From: Fibrobacter succinogenes
GTDB lineage: Bacteria; Fibrobacterota; Fibrobacteria; Fibrobacterales; Fibrobacteraceae
Reading direction: 5' to 3'
DNA: 64,000 nt
NCBI GenBank assembly: GCA_902756345.1
Contig: CACVQR010000011.1
Coordinates: 80,376 to 144,375 of the forward strand
How positions within the stretch are numbered: the first letter of the stretch is position 1; every line of letters starts with the position of its first letter. Of the stretch, positions 50,333 to 59,254 are shown one piece after another. The notes beneath the pieces were generated by a model. That model saw only the letters and a program-made list of their open reading frames with translations. It did not search any database and was not told the origin of the DNA. Made by a program: the position numbers and the translations under genes.

Positions 50333-51667
50333 TTACTTCCCCTTCCCCTTACCGGAGAAGTAGTCCTGCTGGCGCGTGATGCCGAGAACGGCGTGCCAGA
50401 GCACTCCGTTCGGGTTGATCTTCTTGCGTTCGCTGACGGCGTATTCGATTGGAACGTGCGAGAATGCGTTGTTCATGCTGCCGACGACCATGTCGGTCTT
50501 GCCGGCCATGCCGGCGTGTACGGCGGCTTCGGCGAGCTGGAAGCAGAAAATGGCATCGGTACCTTGGGCCGGAATGCTACGGACCATGTAGCTCGGGTCA
50601 AAGTACTTGATGTTTATTTCCTTGCCGACCTTGTCGAAATGTTCCTTGATTTTGCGTGTCAGGAATTCACCAATATCGTTTTTCAAGATGTTTCCGCTCG
50701 CGTCCTTGCGTTCGGGTTGGTCCTTGAACAGTTCCTGTCCGGCGCCTTCGGCAACAACGATCACGGCATGCGTCTTGCCGCTGCTGTAGCGGCTTTCGAG
50801 TGCCTTGAAGAGTCCGTCGAGCGTAAAGGGTACTTCGGGTACCAGGCAAATGTTTACGACCGTCGTGGCGAGTGCGGCGTAGGCGGCAATAAAGCCGGAG
50901 TCGCGGCCCATGAGCTTCACGAGACCAAGGCCGTTAAAGGCTCCGTTGGCTTCGTTGTGGGCGCTGGTAATCACGTCGGTGGCGCTGAGCACGGCGGTTT
51001 CGAAACCGAAGGTGCGGTCAATCAAATTCAAGTCGTTGTCGATAGTCTTCGGAATGCCGATCACCGAAATGGGCTGGTGACGCTTCTTGATTTCTTCGGC
51101 AATGTCGTGGGCGCCGCGGAGCGTGCCGTCACCGCCAATGCAGAACAGCACGTTAATGTTGAGACGCATCAAGGTGTCGACCATGACCTTGGCGTCCTGG
51201 TTTCCGCGGGAGCTCCCGAGAATGGTACCGCCGTCTTCCTGAATGGCGTCTACCACGTCGGGGTTCAGGATCATCGGGGAATATCCGTAGGCCGGGTTCA
51301 AACCGCGGTAGCCGTACGGAATGCCGAAAATGTTTCTGACGCCGTAGTCGAACCACAGTACCTGAACAAGACCCTTGATCACGTTGTTAAGACCGGGGCA
51401 GAGGCCGCCGCAAGTCACGATGCCTGCGCGGGTCCAGGCGGGGTCGTGGAAAATCGTTTCGCGAGGGCCGGCCGCTTCGAGCGACGGAATCGCCTTTCCG
51501 CATTCGCAGAATTTCTGGATTCGGCCAATGTCGGCCGTAAGGCTTACTCGGTCAGACTCCGAAACAAACGGAACGCCCTTCATGGGCGATTTTAAAGTTC
51601 CCTTGCCAACGGTTTCGATGGAAAGGTCGTACTTTTCCGGATTATTAAGAATGTCTTCTTGAGTCAT
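50333..51667 (-). CDS. pfkA: 6-phosphofructokinase, long ~444-residue type
   Basis: The motifs in this 444-residue protein are GIVTCGGLCPGLNNVIKG, YGYRGLNP, GGTILGSSRG, LFCIGGDGTLRGAHDIAEEI (about 177), IGIPKTIDNDLNLID (about 205), IKLMGRDSGF-like LVKLMGRDSGFIA, and FLTRKIKEHF. The GGDG (not GGDD) motif points to ATP rather than pyrophosphate as phosphate donor. It belongs to the larger bacterial/plant-like branch, not the 320-residue E. coli type. The enzyme phosphorylates fructose 6-phosphate in glycolysis. The donor should be checked by assay, since motif rules are not absolute in this branch. It is followed by the small ORF and TPR gene. Confidence 0.92.
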   Translation of the reverse strand: MTQEDILNNPEKYDLSIETVGKGTLKSPMKGVPFVSESDRVSLTADIGRIQKFCECGKAIPSLEAAGPRETIFHDPAWTRAGIVTCGGLCPGLNNVIKGLVQVLWFDYGVRNIFGIPYGYRGLNPAYGYSPMILNPDVVDAIQEDGGTILGSSRGNQDAKVMVDTLMRLNINVLFCIGGDGTLRGAHDIAEEIKKRHQPISVIGIPKTIDNDLNLIDRTFGFETAVLSATDVITSAHNEANGAFNGLGLVKLMGRDSGFIAAYAALATTVVNICLVPEVPFTLDGLFKALESRYSSGKTHAVIVVAEGAGQELFKDQPERKDASGNILKNDIGEFLTRKIKEHFDKVGKEINIKYFDPSYMVRSIPAQGTDAIFCFQLAEAAVHAGMAGKTDMVVGSMNNAFSHVPIEYAVSERKKINPNGVLWHAVLGITRQQDYFSGKGKGK

Positions 51668-51773
51668 GACATGCTCCTCGGTTTGCCATAAGAATGTATT
51701 TTGGCGTCTTAAAAAATACTAAAAATTGCATCGTCGCGATGAAATATTTTCTTTAGATAATTGTTACTTAAAA

Positions 51774-51797
51774 CGCCCCGGACTTAAATCCGGGGCG
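51774..51797 (-). terminator. Terminator of the two-component operon
   Basis: Perfect 9-bp stem CGCCCCGGA/TCCGGGGCG with CTTAAA loop. On the minus strand it is followed by TTTTAAGTAAC. It lies 40 bases after the histidine kinase stop. Confidence 0.85.
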
Positions 51798-51837
51798 AAT
51801 TTTACAAAGCTTGTTAAATAATGTTCAAATTGTGGAA

Positions 51838-53718
51838 TTAATAGATGTCGAGCGGCGGGAAGTGAATCTTGGTGCGCAGACCAGGACCCGCGTTTTCGAT
51901 TTCGATCTTCATGTTGGTGAGCGTGCAGAGCTTCTTCACCATCGAAAGGCCGATACCCGTTCCGCTTGTAGAACGAGTCATTTCGTTTTCTACGCGGTAG
52001 AATTCCTGGAACACCTTCTTCATTTCGGAAGCCGGAATGCCCGGGCCGTAGTCGCGTACGGCAAGGTACATGTCGCCGTTGTTCACGCGCAGCTCGATGC
52101 TGATCATCTTGTAGCTTGCGTTCTTCGAGAATTTGAGCGAGTTGTCCACTAGGTTCATCAGAATCTGCATCACGGCGTCGCGGTCAATCAGGAGCGCCAC
52201 GTTGTCGGCATCCGTATCGGTCGAAACCGTAAGCTCAAACCCTTGCTTTTCGATGTTCTTGCTGTAGGTCGCCACAAAGTCGTCAAGCACGGCCTTCGGG
52301 CGTTCCTTGCGCAGCTGTACGTTCCAGCGGTTGCCATCGAGTTTAGACAAATTAAGCACGTTCTGGATCAGACGCGAAAGTCTGTCCGCTTCGCTTGCAA
52401 TCTGGCCATAATAACGCTGCTTCTTTTCTTCGCTTGCCACCCAGGAATTCTGCAATAGTTCGGCGTACATCTTGATAGCGGTAAGCGGAGTCTTGAGTTC
52501 GTGCGTAATGGCCGACACAAAGTCCTGACGCTTGGCGGCAAGGGCCACCTTGCTTTGCGTAAAGCGGTAAATGGTAATCAGGCATACCGCAATCACGATC
52601 AAGAGAATCAGGCCGCTAAACAGAATTGTCAAGTCTGCAGATCCGCTGATTTCGCTGGAGTACATCTTGAACAGAATCTTGTCGTAGGGCGGCGGCAGCG
52701 GGCGCTTGGTCCTCAGTTCGTATTCGGCGTTCTTCTTGCCGATGGTCAAGAGCACGTTGTCTTCGTAAACAAGCTCGATGGCGTAAGGCAACTTGGCATA
52801 CGCAATCTGTTCTTCCTGAGTCATGTAGTTCAGGTAGATGTTCTTGTCGACGACAAAGCCCTGCACAATCGGGAGCATGCCGATGTAAATCGTACGGAAG
52901 AACACGATGTAGTCCGACGTCATGCGAATCTTCAAGTCGCTAATGTTGACGTTCGTGTTGCTACCGGTAAATACGGGAATGTCCGGCGTGATGGTCGTAT
53001 CGTTCTTGGCAGTTTCGGCCATGTAAGTCAGGGCTTCTTCTTCAGACGTGAGTTCCACGCGGGTGGGAATCTGCAAGTCCGGAATCTCGTCGTAAAGTTG
53101 GTCAATCGCTTCGGTAGAGTCCACCGTTTGCACAGTGCGCTTCGGGAGCCCGTTTCGAATGTCGAGCTTTATGAGCAAGTACTGGATCAGGTCGCGCGTC
53201 TTCTTACGTTGTTCCTGGTCGTCGAACGAGAAGTTGTCCCACATGGACTTGCCGATACCGGTGCTGGTGTCGGGGTAGAAGGGCGTCAGGAGTTCGCCGC
53301 TATGCGAAATCTGGAAGTGTCCGAGCAGGCCCTTGCGGCACTGGCGGTACAGCGAGTCGAAGTCGCAGTACGGTCCGCTGGAATCCGGGAACGAGAAGAA
53401 TTCCGAGAAGAGCCGGCTGTTGCCGCCAATCACGGTAATCGAGTTCAAAATGCCGTAGTCCTTGTAGGAACGGCTGTTTTCCAGGTTGAAGTCCGAAGAC
53501 AGTCTGAGTCGAAGGCTCTCGTAGGCAGAGTCAATGCGTTCTTCCACCTTCTTTTCTTCGAGTGCCGTGGATTGCTCGTAAGTCTTGATGAACAAGATGG
53601 TCAGAGGAATTGCGATGACCAAGAAAATGGAAATAAACACCAGGCGTTCCATGATGATTGCCTGGTGTTTTTTAAAGTACGTTAGAGCCGAAGCTACTTT
53701 AGCTTTTACTTGTCGCAT
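51838..53718 (-). CDS. Membrane sensor histidine kinase
   Basis: This 626-residue protein has transmembrane helices at about 26-45 (LVFISIFLVIAIPLTILFI) and 360-380 (LTILFSGLILLIVIAVCLIT), enclosing a large extracytoplasmic sensor with no recognised family. HisKA follows with FVSAITHELKTPLTAIKMYA (phospho-His about 404). The ATPase has N-box DNSLKFSKNA, VRDYGPGIPASE and GTGIGLSMVKKL. It should autophosphorylate on a signal in the periplasm and pass phosphate to the OmpR-type regulator encoded just upstream (13-base overlap, translational coupling). The signal is unknown. The adjacent outer-membrane protein gene suggests an envelope stimulus or target. Confidence 0.93.
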   Translation of the reverse strand: MRQVKAKVASALTYFKKHQAIIMERLVFISIFLVIAIPLTILFIKTYEQSTALEEKKVEERIDSAYESLRLRLSSDFNLENSRSYKDYGILNSITVIGGNSRLFSEFFSFPDSSGPYCDFDSLYRQCRKGLLGHFQISHSGELLTPFYPDTSTGIGKSMWDNFSFDDQEQRKKTRDLIQYLLIKLDIRNGLPKRTVQTVDSTEAIDQLYDEIPDLQIPTRVELTSEEEALTYMAETAKNDTTITPDIPVFTGSNTNVNISDLKIRMTSDYIVFFRTIYIGMLPIVQGFVVDKNIYLNYMTQEEQIAYAKLPYAIELVYEDNVLLTIGKKNAEYELRTKRPLPPPYDKILFKMYSSEISGSADLTILFSGLILLIVIAVCLITIYRFTQSKVALAAKRQDFVSAITHELKTPLTAIKMYAELLQNSWVASEEKKQRYYGQIASEADRLSRLIQNVLNLSKLDGNRWNVQLRKERPKAVLDDFVATYSKNIEKQGFELTVSTDTDADNVALLIDRDAVMQILMNLVDNSLKFSKNASYKMISIELRVNNGDMYLAVRDYGPGIPASEMKKVFQEFYRVENEMTRSTSGTGIGLSMVKKLCTLTNMKIEIENAGPGLRTKIHFPPLDIY

Positions 53719-54431
53719 TCAGGTGCAGAACGCATCTGGTAGCCTTCTCCACGGAAGGTGACCAAGAGTTTCGGATGCGAAGGATCGTCTTCGATTTTCT
53801 TGCGGAGCTTGGTAATGTGGATGTCCACGGTACGGGTGTCCACAGAATCAGCGTTTTCGTAACCCCAGACCTTGCGGAGCAGTTCGGAACGCGGAACGGC
53901 GTGGTCACGGTTGCGCCACAGGTATTCAAGGATTTCGATTTCCTTACGGGTAAAGGCGAGCTCTTCGGTACCGCGGGTGCCGGTGTATTCGCGGAAGTTC
54001 ACGCGCAGGCTGCCAGCGACGAGCTTGCCTTCGTTTTCCATGGTCTGACGGCTGCGACGGAGCACGGCGTCAATACGGGCCAAAAGCATCGGGACGGAGA
54101 ACGGCTTCGGAATGTAGTCGTCTGCACCGTACTTGAGACCGTTGATGATATCGTCATCGGCGTTCTTTGCGGAAAGAATGATAATCGGGAGGCTCTTGTC
54201 CTGTTCGCGGATTTTGTCACAGACGGTAAAGCCGTCCATGCCAGGGAGCATCAAGTCCAGAAGAACCAGGTTGTACTGCTTGGAGAGGGCTTCGGCAAGG
54301 CCGCTTTCGCCGTCGGCGCAATGCTTAACGTTGTAGCCATTCAGCTTGCAAAGGTCGATCAGGCCTTCGGCAATGGCGATTTCGTCTTCGATGATAAGAA
54401 TCTTGGTCGTGCTTGTGTTTTCAGTCGTCAT
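53706..54431 (-). CDS. OmpR/PhoB-family response regulator
   Basis: In this 241-residue protein, the receiver domain carries IEDEIAIAEGL, LVLLDLMLPGMDG with phospho-acceptor Asp59, and ILSAKNADDD. The C-terminal winged helix has KEIEILEYLWRNRDHAVPRS and VDTRTVDIHITKLRKKIEDD, GEGYQM. It acts as a DNA-binding transcription factor with the histidine kinase overlapping its 3' end. The outer-membrane protein gene 21 bases upstream is in the same orientation. Confidence 0.95.
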   Translation of the reverse strand: MTTENTSTTKILIIEDEIAIAEGLIDLCKLNGYNVKHCADGESGLAEALSKQYNLVLLDLMLPGMDGFTVCDKIREQDKSLPIIILSAKNADDDIINGLKYGADDYIPKPFSVPMLLARIDAVLRRSRQTMENEGKLVAGSLRVNFREYTGTRGTEELAFTRKEIEILEYLWRNRDHAVPRSELLRKVWGYENADSVDTRTVDIHITKLRKKIEDDPSHPKLLVTFRGEGYQMRSAPECDK

Positions 54432-54452
54432 TTATTTTACCTGGGATTATGA

Positions 54453-55253
54453 TTAAATTGCGAGTCCGACACCCAATTCAACGGTCATGTTACCGGGATC
54501 CACTTCACTCGGATAGTCACCGCCGATGTAGTACTTGAAGTTGCCGTAAGCGGCAATCGGGATAATCGGGAGCTTGGCACGGAGGCCCACCAAGATGTGA
54601 CCACCGATGCTGGTGTTCAGGCCTTCGTCAAGAGCCTTGTCCTGGATTTGGGCTTTCATTTCCTGACCCTTGGCCTGGAGAGCCTGGGACTTGGCGTCGT
54701 TGTCCATAGTCTGGTCAAGCACAATTGCTGCGACTTCGTCGAAGGTGCTCGGCTGAATAAAGCTAGAAGCGAACTTCTGGTTCAAGACAAAGCTGTTCAG
54801 GTGGTAAGAAAGACCGCCACCGATGTAGGGGCGAATGATAGGCAAAGTCGTAATGGGGTAGGTGATGGAGAGGTCACCGGTCATGGCGACAAACTTCGGG
54901 TTTGCCTTGCCGAACGGGGTGCCGCCCAGTTCAATTTCGAGAGGAATTTCGTTGACGGTTCCGTCTGCCGGATTATCGACCCAAAGAGATGCGTCGTAGG
55001 AGCCGAACTGGATATTCAAGGTAGCTTCGATGTCGATCACCGGGAGGAGGTCAATCCATGCCTTGAAGCCGAAGCCCTGCATCATGCCGTCGAAGCCGTC
55101 GTGGCTCAGATTAATGTTGTTGGCGATAGGAGCCGGTTCGGCAGACTTCATCTTGGTGCCAAAACCAGGGGCATAGTGGAAGCCGACGCCCACAATGGCG
55201 AAGGACTGGGTGGCGAGCAAAGCGCCAGCAGCGACTAAAGCTTTTAAGTTCAT
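54453..55253 (-). CDS. Outer-membrane beta-barrel-like protein
   Basis: This 266-residue protein has a signal peptide (ends TQSFA), then alternating strands with Gly/aromatic turns (FGFKAWIDLLPVIDIEATLN, IIRPYIGGGLSYHLN, GHILVGLRAKLP, AAYGNFKYYIGGDYP, ELGVGLAI), fitting an 8-12-stranded barrel. A long charged loop at about 160-200 may be extracellular. AAGGAG precedes the ATG. It heads the operon with the response regulator and histidine kinase, and so could be a sensor partner or regulated porin. Function unknown. Confidence 0.75.
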   Translation of the reverse strand: MNLKALVAAGALLATQSFAIVGVGFHYAPGFGTKMKSAEPAPIANNINLSHDGFDGMMQGFGFKAWIDLLPVIDIEATLNIQFGSYDASLWVDNPADGTVNEIPLEIELGGTPFGKANPKFVAMTGDLSITYPITTLPIIRPYIGGGLSYHLNSFVLNQKFASSFIQPSTFDEVAAIVLDQTMDNDAKSQALQAKGQEMKAQIQDKALDEGLNTSIGGHILVGLRAKLPIIPIAAYGNFKYYIGGDYPSEVDPGNMTVELGVGLAI

Positions 55254-55332
55254 ATTTGCTCCTTAAACTTTGCCTTTGAAACTACATTATTATTTCAAAA
55301 AGCGGATGTTATTTTTTCATAAAATACTAAAA

Positions 55333-56730
55333 TCAGTCAATCGAGGGAACGACGACAATTTTTTTCTGCCCTTTACCGACCTTAATTTTGCCCAACTTGT
55401 AGTCCCCGATGACTCTTCCCTGACTGTCCAGAGCAGAAATGGTCACATCGTGGTCCCCGGCATCGACCGGAATGCGGGTCACGTTGATGGTGTTGGGCAT
55501 GAATAGACCGATACGTAGGTCTGCCTGTTCCAACTGGCTCTGGCCCACGTCTACGGCGATGTTTTTCACGAGGTCGAAGATCCCGTTGCCCGTGTTGGTT
55601 GCCGACTTGGCCTTTTGGGCGGCGATGGTGCGGAGCACTACGCGGGTAATGGTTCGGACCGCGGTGGTCGCGTTCTCGTCTTTCATGTTCTGCTCGAGTT
55701 CAGAATCGATATTGGCCACCTTTTCGGGCGAGACGCGCATGGTTCCGTCCAGATTTACGCTGAACATGCTTGTGCGCTGGGGCAATTCCTTCTTTTCGGG
55801 AAGGGCGAACCCGACATGGAATGTATTGCTGCCCGCGCCTGCAACAGGGGGTGCGAAAACGGTAAACGAGTTGATTTTTCCGGTCTTGCCGTCTTTGTAG
55901 GTGAGGTTCATGGCGGTGCCGCTCACGTAGGTGCCTGACAGGTACATTTCGCCAAGGATTGGGCTGTGGCCAGCGTAACCCACCACGATGATTTCTTGGC
56001 CCTTGGTGCGGGCGGCTGTTGCCTTGGGCGTGCTCGTGAGCGCTTCGGTCTTGAGGCCCTTCAGGTCGTCTGCGCGGTCCATTTTGGTGAGGCTTTCATT
56101 GATGTATTCCCAGACTTCCTTGGGCATCTTCACATTGCCCTCTTCAAATGCCTTGGCAGCCTTCAGGTAGGCGATGGCGGCATCGTCTTCTTCGCCGGCC
56201 ATATCGTAAACGATGGCGCTCAGGTAACGCAGCCAGCCGTTGTCGTTCACCTTTTCCTTGTCTTTCTGGTAAAGTGCTTCGGAGGCGATTTGCGCCCTGC
56301 GGACTTCGACTAAGGCACCATCTAAATCACCGATGGCGAGGTAGTTCAAAATCTGGTACTGGTACATCATCAGTACTTCGAAGGGGCGTGCGCGGTAGGG
56401 GCGAATGTTGTCGTTGGTGACAATAGCCGCGGCTTCGTTAGTAACCGACTTGGTGTACAGGTCTTCGTAAATCTGTTCGGCCTGCGCAAAGTGCTTGATG
56501 CTTTCCTGGTTCTTGCCGGCGTAATGGTAAAGCATGCCTTCGTCAAAGTGGTAAAGGAAGGCACTCTTCTCGCCGTAAAGGTCTTCTTTTTTCTTTTCGA
56601 TTTTTGCAATCGTGCCTTCGAAACCTTCTTTTTTAAGGACGGGGGCGAGCGTTTCGTAACGAGTCATGGACTTGTTTGCGCAAGAACACAAAAGCAGTGC
56701 AGATACTGCGAGCAATAAAAGGCGTTTCAT
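55333..56730 (-). CDS. COG3014-type lipoprotein with TPR-like helices
   Basis: This 465-residue protein has a lipobox LLCSC (Cys at about 18). A helical TPR-like half follows (LYGEKSAFLYHFDEGMLYHY, AIGDLDGALVEVRRAQIASE, DEDDAAIAYLKAAKAF). The second half is a beta-rich domain (IVVGYAGHSPILGEMYLSG, TFHVGFALPEKKELPQRTSM, ending KLGKIKVGKGQKKIVVVPS). This is the layout of the COG3014 family, of unknown role, seen in many Gram-negatives. TGGAG precedes the ATG. It lies 94 bases after the PEGA gene on the same strand, with a terminator between. Confidence 0.8.
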   Translation of the reverse strand: MKRLLLLAVSALLLCSCANKSMTRYETLAPVLKKEGFEGTIAKIEKKKEDLYGEKSAFLYHFDEGMLYHYAGKNQESIKHFAQAEQIYEDLYTKSVTNEAAAIVTNDNIRPYRARPFEVLMMYQYQILNYLAIGDLDGALVEVRRAQIASEALYQKDKEKVNDNGWLRYLSAIVYDMAGEEDDAAIAYLKAAKAFEEGNVKMPKEVWEYINESLTKMDRADDLKGLKTEALTSTPKATAARTKGQEIIVVGYAGHSPILGEMYLSGTYVSGTAMNLTYKDGKTGKINSFTVFAPPVAGAGSNTFHVGFALPEKKELPQRTSMFSVNLDGTMRVSPEKVANIDSELEQNMKDENATTAVRTITRVVLRTIAAQKAKSATNTGNGIFDLVKNIAVDVGQSQLEQADLRIGLFMPNTINVTRIPVDAGDHDVTISALDSQGRVIGDYKLGKIKVGKGQKKIVVVPSID

Positions 56731-56773
56731 GAAAACTCCAGAAATGAATCTGCAATTAAATATAAATAAAATA

Positions 56774-56799
56774 GCCTCCGACTTCGAGTCGGAGGCCTG
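56774..56799 (-). terminator. Terminator after the PEGA gene
   Basis: Perfect 10-bp stem GCCTCCGACT/AGTCGGAGGC (56774-56796). On the minus strand it is followed by TATTTTATTTA. Confidence 0.85.
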
Positions 56800-56824
56800 A
56801 TGGCATAAACCACTGAGAGAGAAA

Positions 56825-57361
56825 TTACTTCTTCTTCTTCTTGCCGGAAGCGTCGAGAGTCACTTCGACAGTTTCTTCGCCCTTCACGGTCACGAGAGCT
56901 TCGGCAGACTTGCGGTTGGAGCATTCGGCGCGAATCACGTGGTCACCGGCATCGAGGTTGTTGATGGTGAGTGCGGCACCGTCGGTCTTGTCGGCGTTGT
57001 CACCGTCGATGTAGATGAGGCACTTGCCCGGAATGGTGGTCACCTTGATAGCACCCTTAGGAATCTTGGTGCCGAAGTCGAACACATTGCGCTTGTCGTT
57101 GCCCGGCCAAATGTTCACGCGCTGGTTCACCAGTTCGTAACCCTGGTCAATCACCACGAGAGTCTGGCGGCCAGACTTGACGCTCACGTTTTCGATCGGG
57201 CTCTTGCCGAGGGGTTCGCCACCGAGGAACACGTCGCTGTTAGGCGGGTTGGTGATGATGGTGATGGTTGCTGCCTTACCGCGCGGAGGTGGATCGTCGT
57301 CAGCGACGGCGGCGGTAAAGAGGAATGCGACCAAAAGCGCAAAAACGTAAAGCTTTTTCAT
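56825..57361 (-). CDS. Secreted protein with two PEGA domains
   Basis: This 178-residue protein has a signal peptide (ends TAAVA) then two PEGA repeats: about 30-95 (TIITNPPNSDVFLGGEPLGK, SVKSGRQTLVVIDQGYE) and about 105-165 (KVTTIPGKCLIYIDGDNADK, NNLDAGDHVIRAE). It ends in a Lys-rich tail (DASGKKKKK). PEGA domains are beta-sandwich modules found in surface and S-layer-associated proteins. AGGAG before the ATG. The second repeat differs from the first by a Cys (GKCLIY) and another CSNR, so a disulfide is possible. Confidence 0.85.
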   Translation of the reverse strand: MKKLYVFALLVAFLFTAAVADDDPPPRGKAATITIITNPPNSDVFLGGEPLGKSPIENVSVKSGRQTLVVIDQGYELVNQRVNIWPGNDKRNVFDFGTKIPKGAIKVTTIPGKCLIYIDGDNADKTDGAALTINNLDAGDHVIRAECSNRKSAEALVTVKGEETVEVTLDASGKKKKK

Positions 57362-57562
57362 GGATTTCTCCTGTTTGTTTGTTCTAAAAATATAAAGTTT
57401 TCAGGGAATTTAATTTTTTTTTATGAAAAAGTTTGGATACCTGGGGAAAATAAGGCAAAAAAGAGCTTAGAGCTTAGAACTTAGATCTTAGGAATATGCT
57501 CTTTTCTCTAAGTTCTACCAACTAAGCTCTACCAACTTCTACTAATTTCTATCTTCAATCGC
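57362..57562. other. Intergenic region with degenerate AGCTTAGA-type repeats
   Basis: Contains several irregular copies of AGCTTAGA/ACTTAGAT and CTAAGTTCTACC-like strings (57468-57555), inverted relative to one another. Similar low-complexity stretches occur at about 212-260 and 30440-30478. No gene is seen. These look like genus-typical intergenic filler. Confidence 0.5.
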
Positions 57563-59254
57563 ATGAAAGCCCTTTACCAGAAAATTCGCACTTTAAACGG
57601 CAAAAATTACGGTCTGTACAAGTCTCTGGCAGATAAACCCTGGGATTTTGGCGACTTTGCGCTGGAATTCCTGCATGTGCAGGGCGACCCGTATGCACCG
57701 GCCTCTAGAGTCGTGATCAAGGCGAATCTTTCGATGCTCGGTTATGCGGGCGAATGGGGTGGTACCTTTGAGCGTCGCCTGGCGCTAAGCGATTTCTTGC
57801 ACCGCAAGCTTTCGCGACTGGTTAAAGAAAAGTATCCGGAGAAAGACGCCGCAATCGTATTCGATACGGCTGGACCCGAGATGCTGGTGCGAAATTCCCT
57901 GTGGATTGACAACGGCGAACTCCGGGCTTGCCTGCAGGTAAGGCTCCCGGGCGAGGGCCGCAAGATCCAGGCCGAAACCGCTGCCGAAATCTTGACAATG
58001 GTTATGCCGGACTTGGTGTCGGCAGGCCTTTATTACAGCAAGTCCGACGAGGCTGCCTTGCAAGATTATTACCGCGTACTTGCCGAACGCAAGGAGATTC
58101 TGGCCGAGCTAGAAGCCCGCGGGCTGTGTGCATTTGTGCCCGATGGCGCTGTGCTTCCGCGAGCATCGGGCTTGAGCGAATTGCCGCTCGAAGGTGCGGT
58201 GCCGTTTACCGCTCCCGAACAGATGGCGGTGACCTTGAATGTGTGCGGTCGCGAAATTCGTGGTATGGCAGTCCCGAAGGGAATCACCGTGATTACCGGT
58301 GGCGCCTTCCATGGAAAATCGACTTTGCTGCAGGCCTTGACCCGCGCGGTCTACCCGCATATTCCGGGTGATGGCCGCGAAGGAATCGTGATTGATGAAT
58401 CTGCACTCCGCGTGGGCGTCGAAGACGGCCGCAGCGTGCGTGGCACAGACTTGTCGATGTTTGTGCGAGACTTGCCGGGCGGCGTATCCACCAAGAATTT
58501 CAATACGCTTTCGGCGTCGGGCTCAACAAGCGAAGCCGCGAACTTGCTCGAGGCTATGGAAGCGGGGGCCAGCACCTTCTTGATCGACGAAGATTCGTCC
58601 GCGGTGAACTTCCTGATTCGCGACATTCGCGTGCGCAAGCTCCTGGGCGATGACCGCGAACCGCTGATTCCACTGACGGACCGCATCCGCGAAATTTCGG
58701 CGCAGGGCTACAGCTTTATTCTGGTGGCAGGTGCCTGCGGCGATTACCTCGACCTTGCCGACAACATCGTGGTCATGGCAAACTACAAGGCCGAATGCGC
58801 AAAGTCTTCGGCATCGCCGGAATCGCAACAATCAACAGCCGCGGTCTCGAGCGCGCGCCCGTTTGTAGCCTACATGCAGCCCTTGCAAAAATCGGTGCGC
58901 CCCACCTCGCCGGTCGAGCGCCAGGTCAAGGTGAAACTCGCGGGCGATACTTTGTTGCAAATCGGGTTCCTGGTGTCCGACACCTCTCGCCTCAACACGC
59001 TTGTCGACAAGCAGCAGCGCCTGGGGGCGGGCTTTGTGCTTTTGAATCTGTTGCAGAACGCGGCCAGTAATTCGGAATCGTCCGATGCCTCTGCCGCTGG
59101 TGATTCTGTTGCTGCGACTATCCAGAAGCTTTACGAAAAAATTCAGAACGTGGGCTTCCGAAACTTGCCGCAGGGCATGAGCCGCGAAATGAGCCTGCCG
59201 CGTGTCGTCGACATCGCCTGCGTGGCGTTCAGACTGAGGGATGGCTCTAGGTAG
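57563..59254 (+). CDS. Predicted ABC-class ATPase (COG3044)
   Basis: In this 563-residue protein, the N-terminal domain (LALEFLHVQGDPYAPASRVV, KANLSMLGYAGEW-like) precedes an ABC-type ATPase with ITGGAFHGKSTLLQALTRAV (Walker A, about 243-257). It continues with LFVRDLPGG, LSASGSTSEAANLLEAMEAG as signature-like loop, FLIDEDSSAVNF (Walker B), and LVAGACGDYLDLADNIVVM. This family is widespread but uncharacterised; there are no membrane segments, so it is cytoplasmic. Its ribosome site is weak. The C-terminal 130 residues carry LAGDTLLQIGFLVSDTSRL and a helical end. Confidence 0.85.
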   Translation: MKALYQKIRTLNGKNYGLYKSLADKPWDFGDFALEFLHVQGDPYAPASRVVIKANLSMLGYAGEWGGTFERRLALSDFLHRKLSRLVKEKYPEKDAAIVFDTAGPEMLVRNSLWIDNGELRACLQVRLPGEGRKIQAETAAEILTMVMPDLVSAGLYYSKSDEAALQDYYRVLAERKEILAELEARGLCAFVPDGAVLPRASGLSELPLEGAVPFTAPEQMAVTLNVCGREIRGMAVPKGITVITGGAFHGKSTLLQALTRAVYPHIPGDGREGIVIDESALRVGVEDGRSVRGTDLSMFVRDLPGGVSTKNFNTLSASGSTSEAANLLEAMEAGASTFLIDEDSSAVNFLIRDIRVRKLLGDDREPLIPLTDRIREISAQGYSFILVAGACGDYLDLADNIVVMANYKAECAKSSASPESQQSTAAVSSARPFVAYMQPLQKSVRPTSPVERQVKVKLAGDTLLQIGFLVSDTSRLNTLVDKQQRLGAGFVLLNLLQNAASNSESSDASAAGDSVAATIQKLYEKIQNVGFRNLPQGMSREMSLPRVVDIACVAFRLRDGSR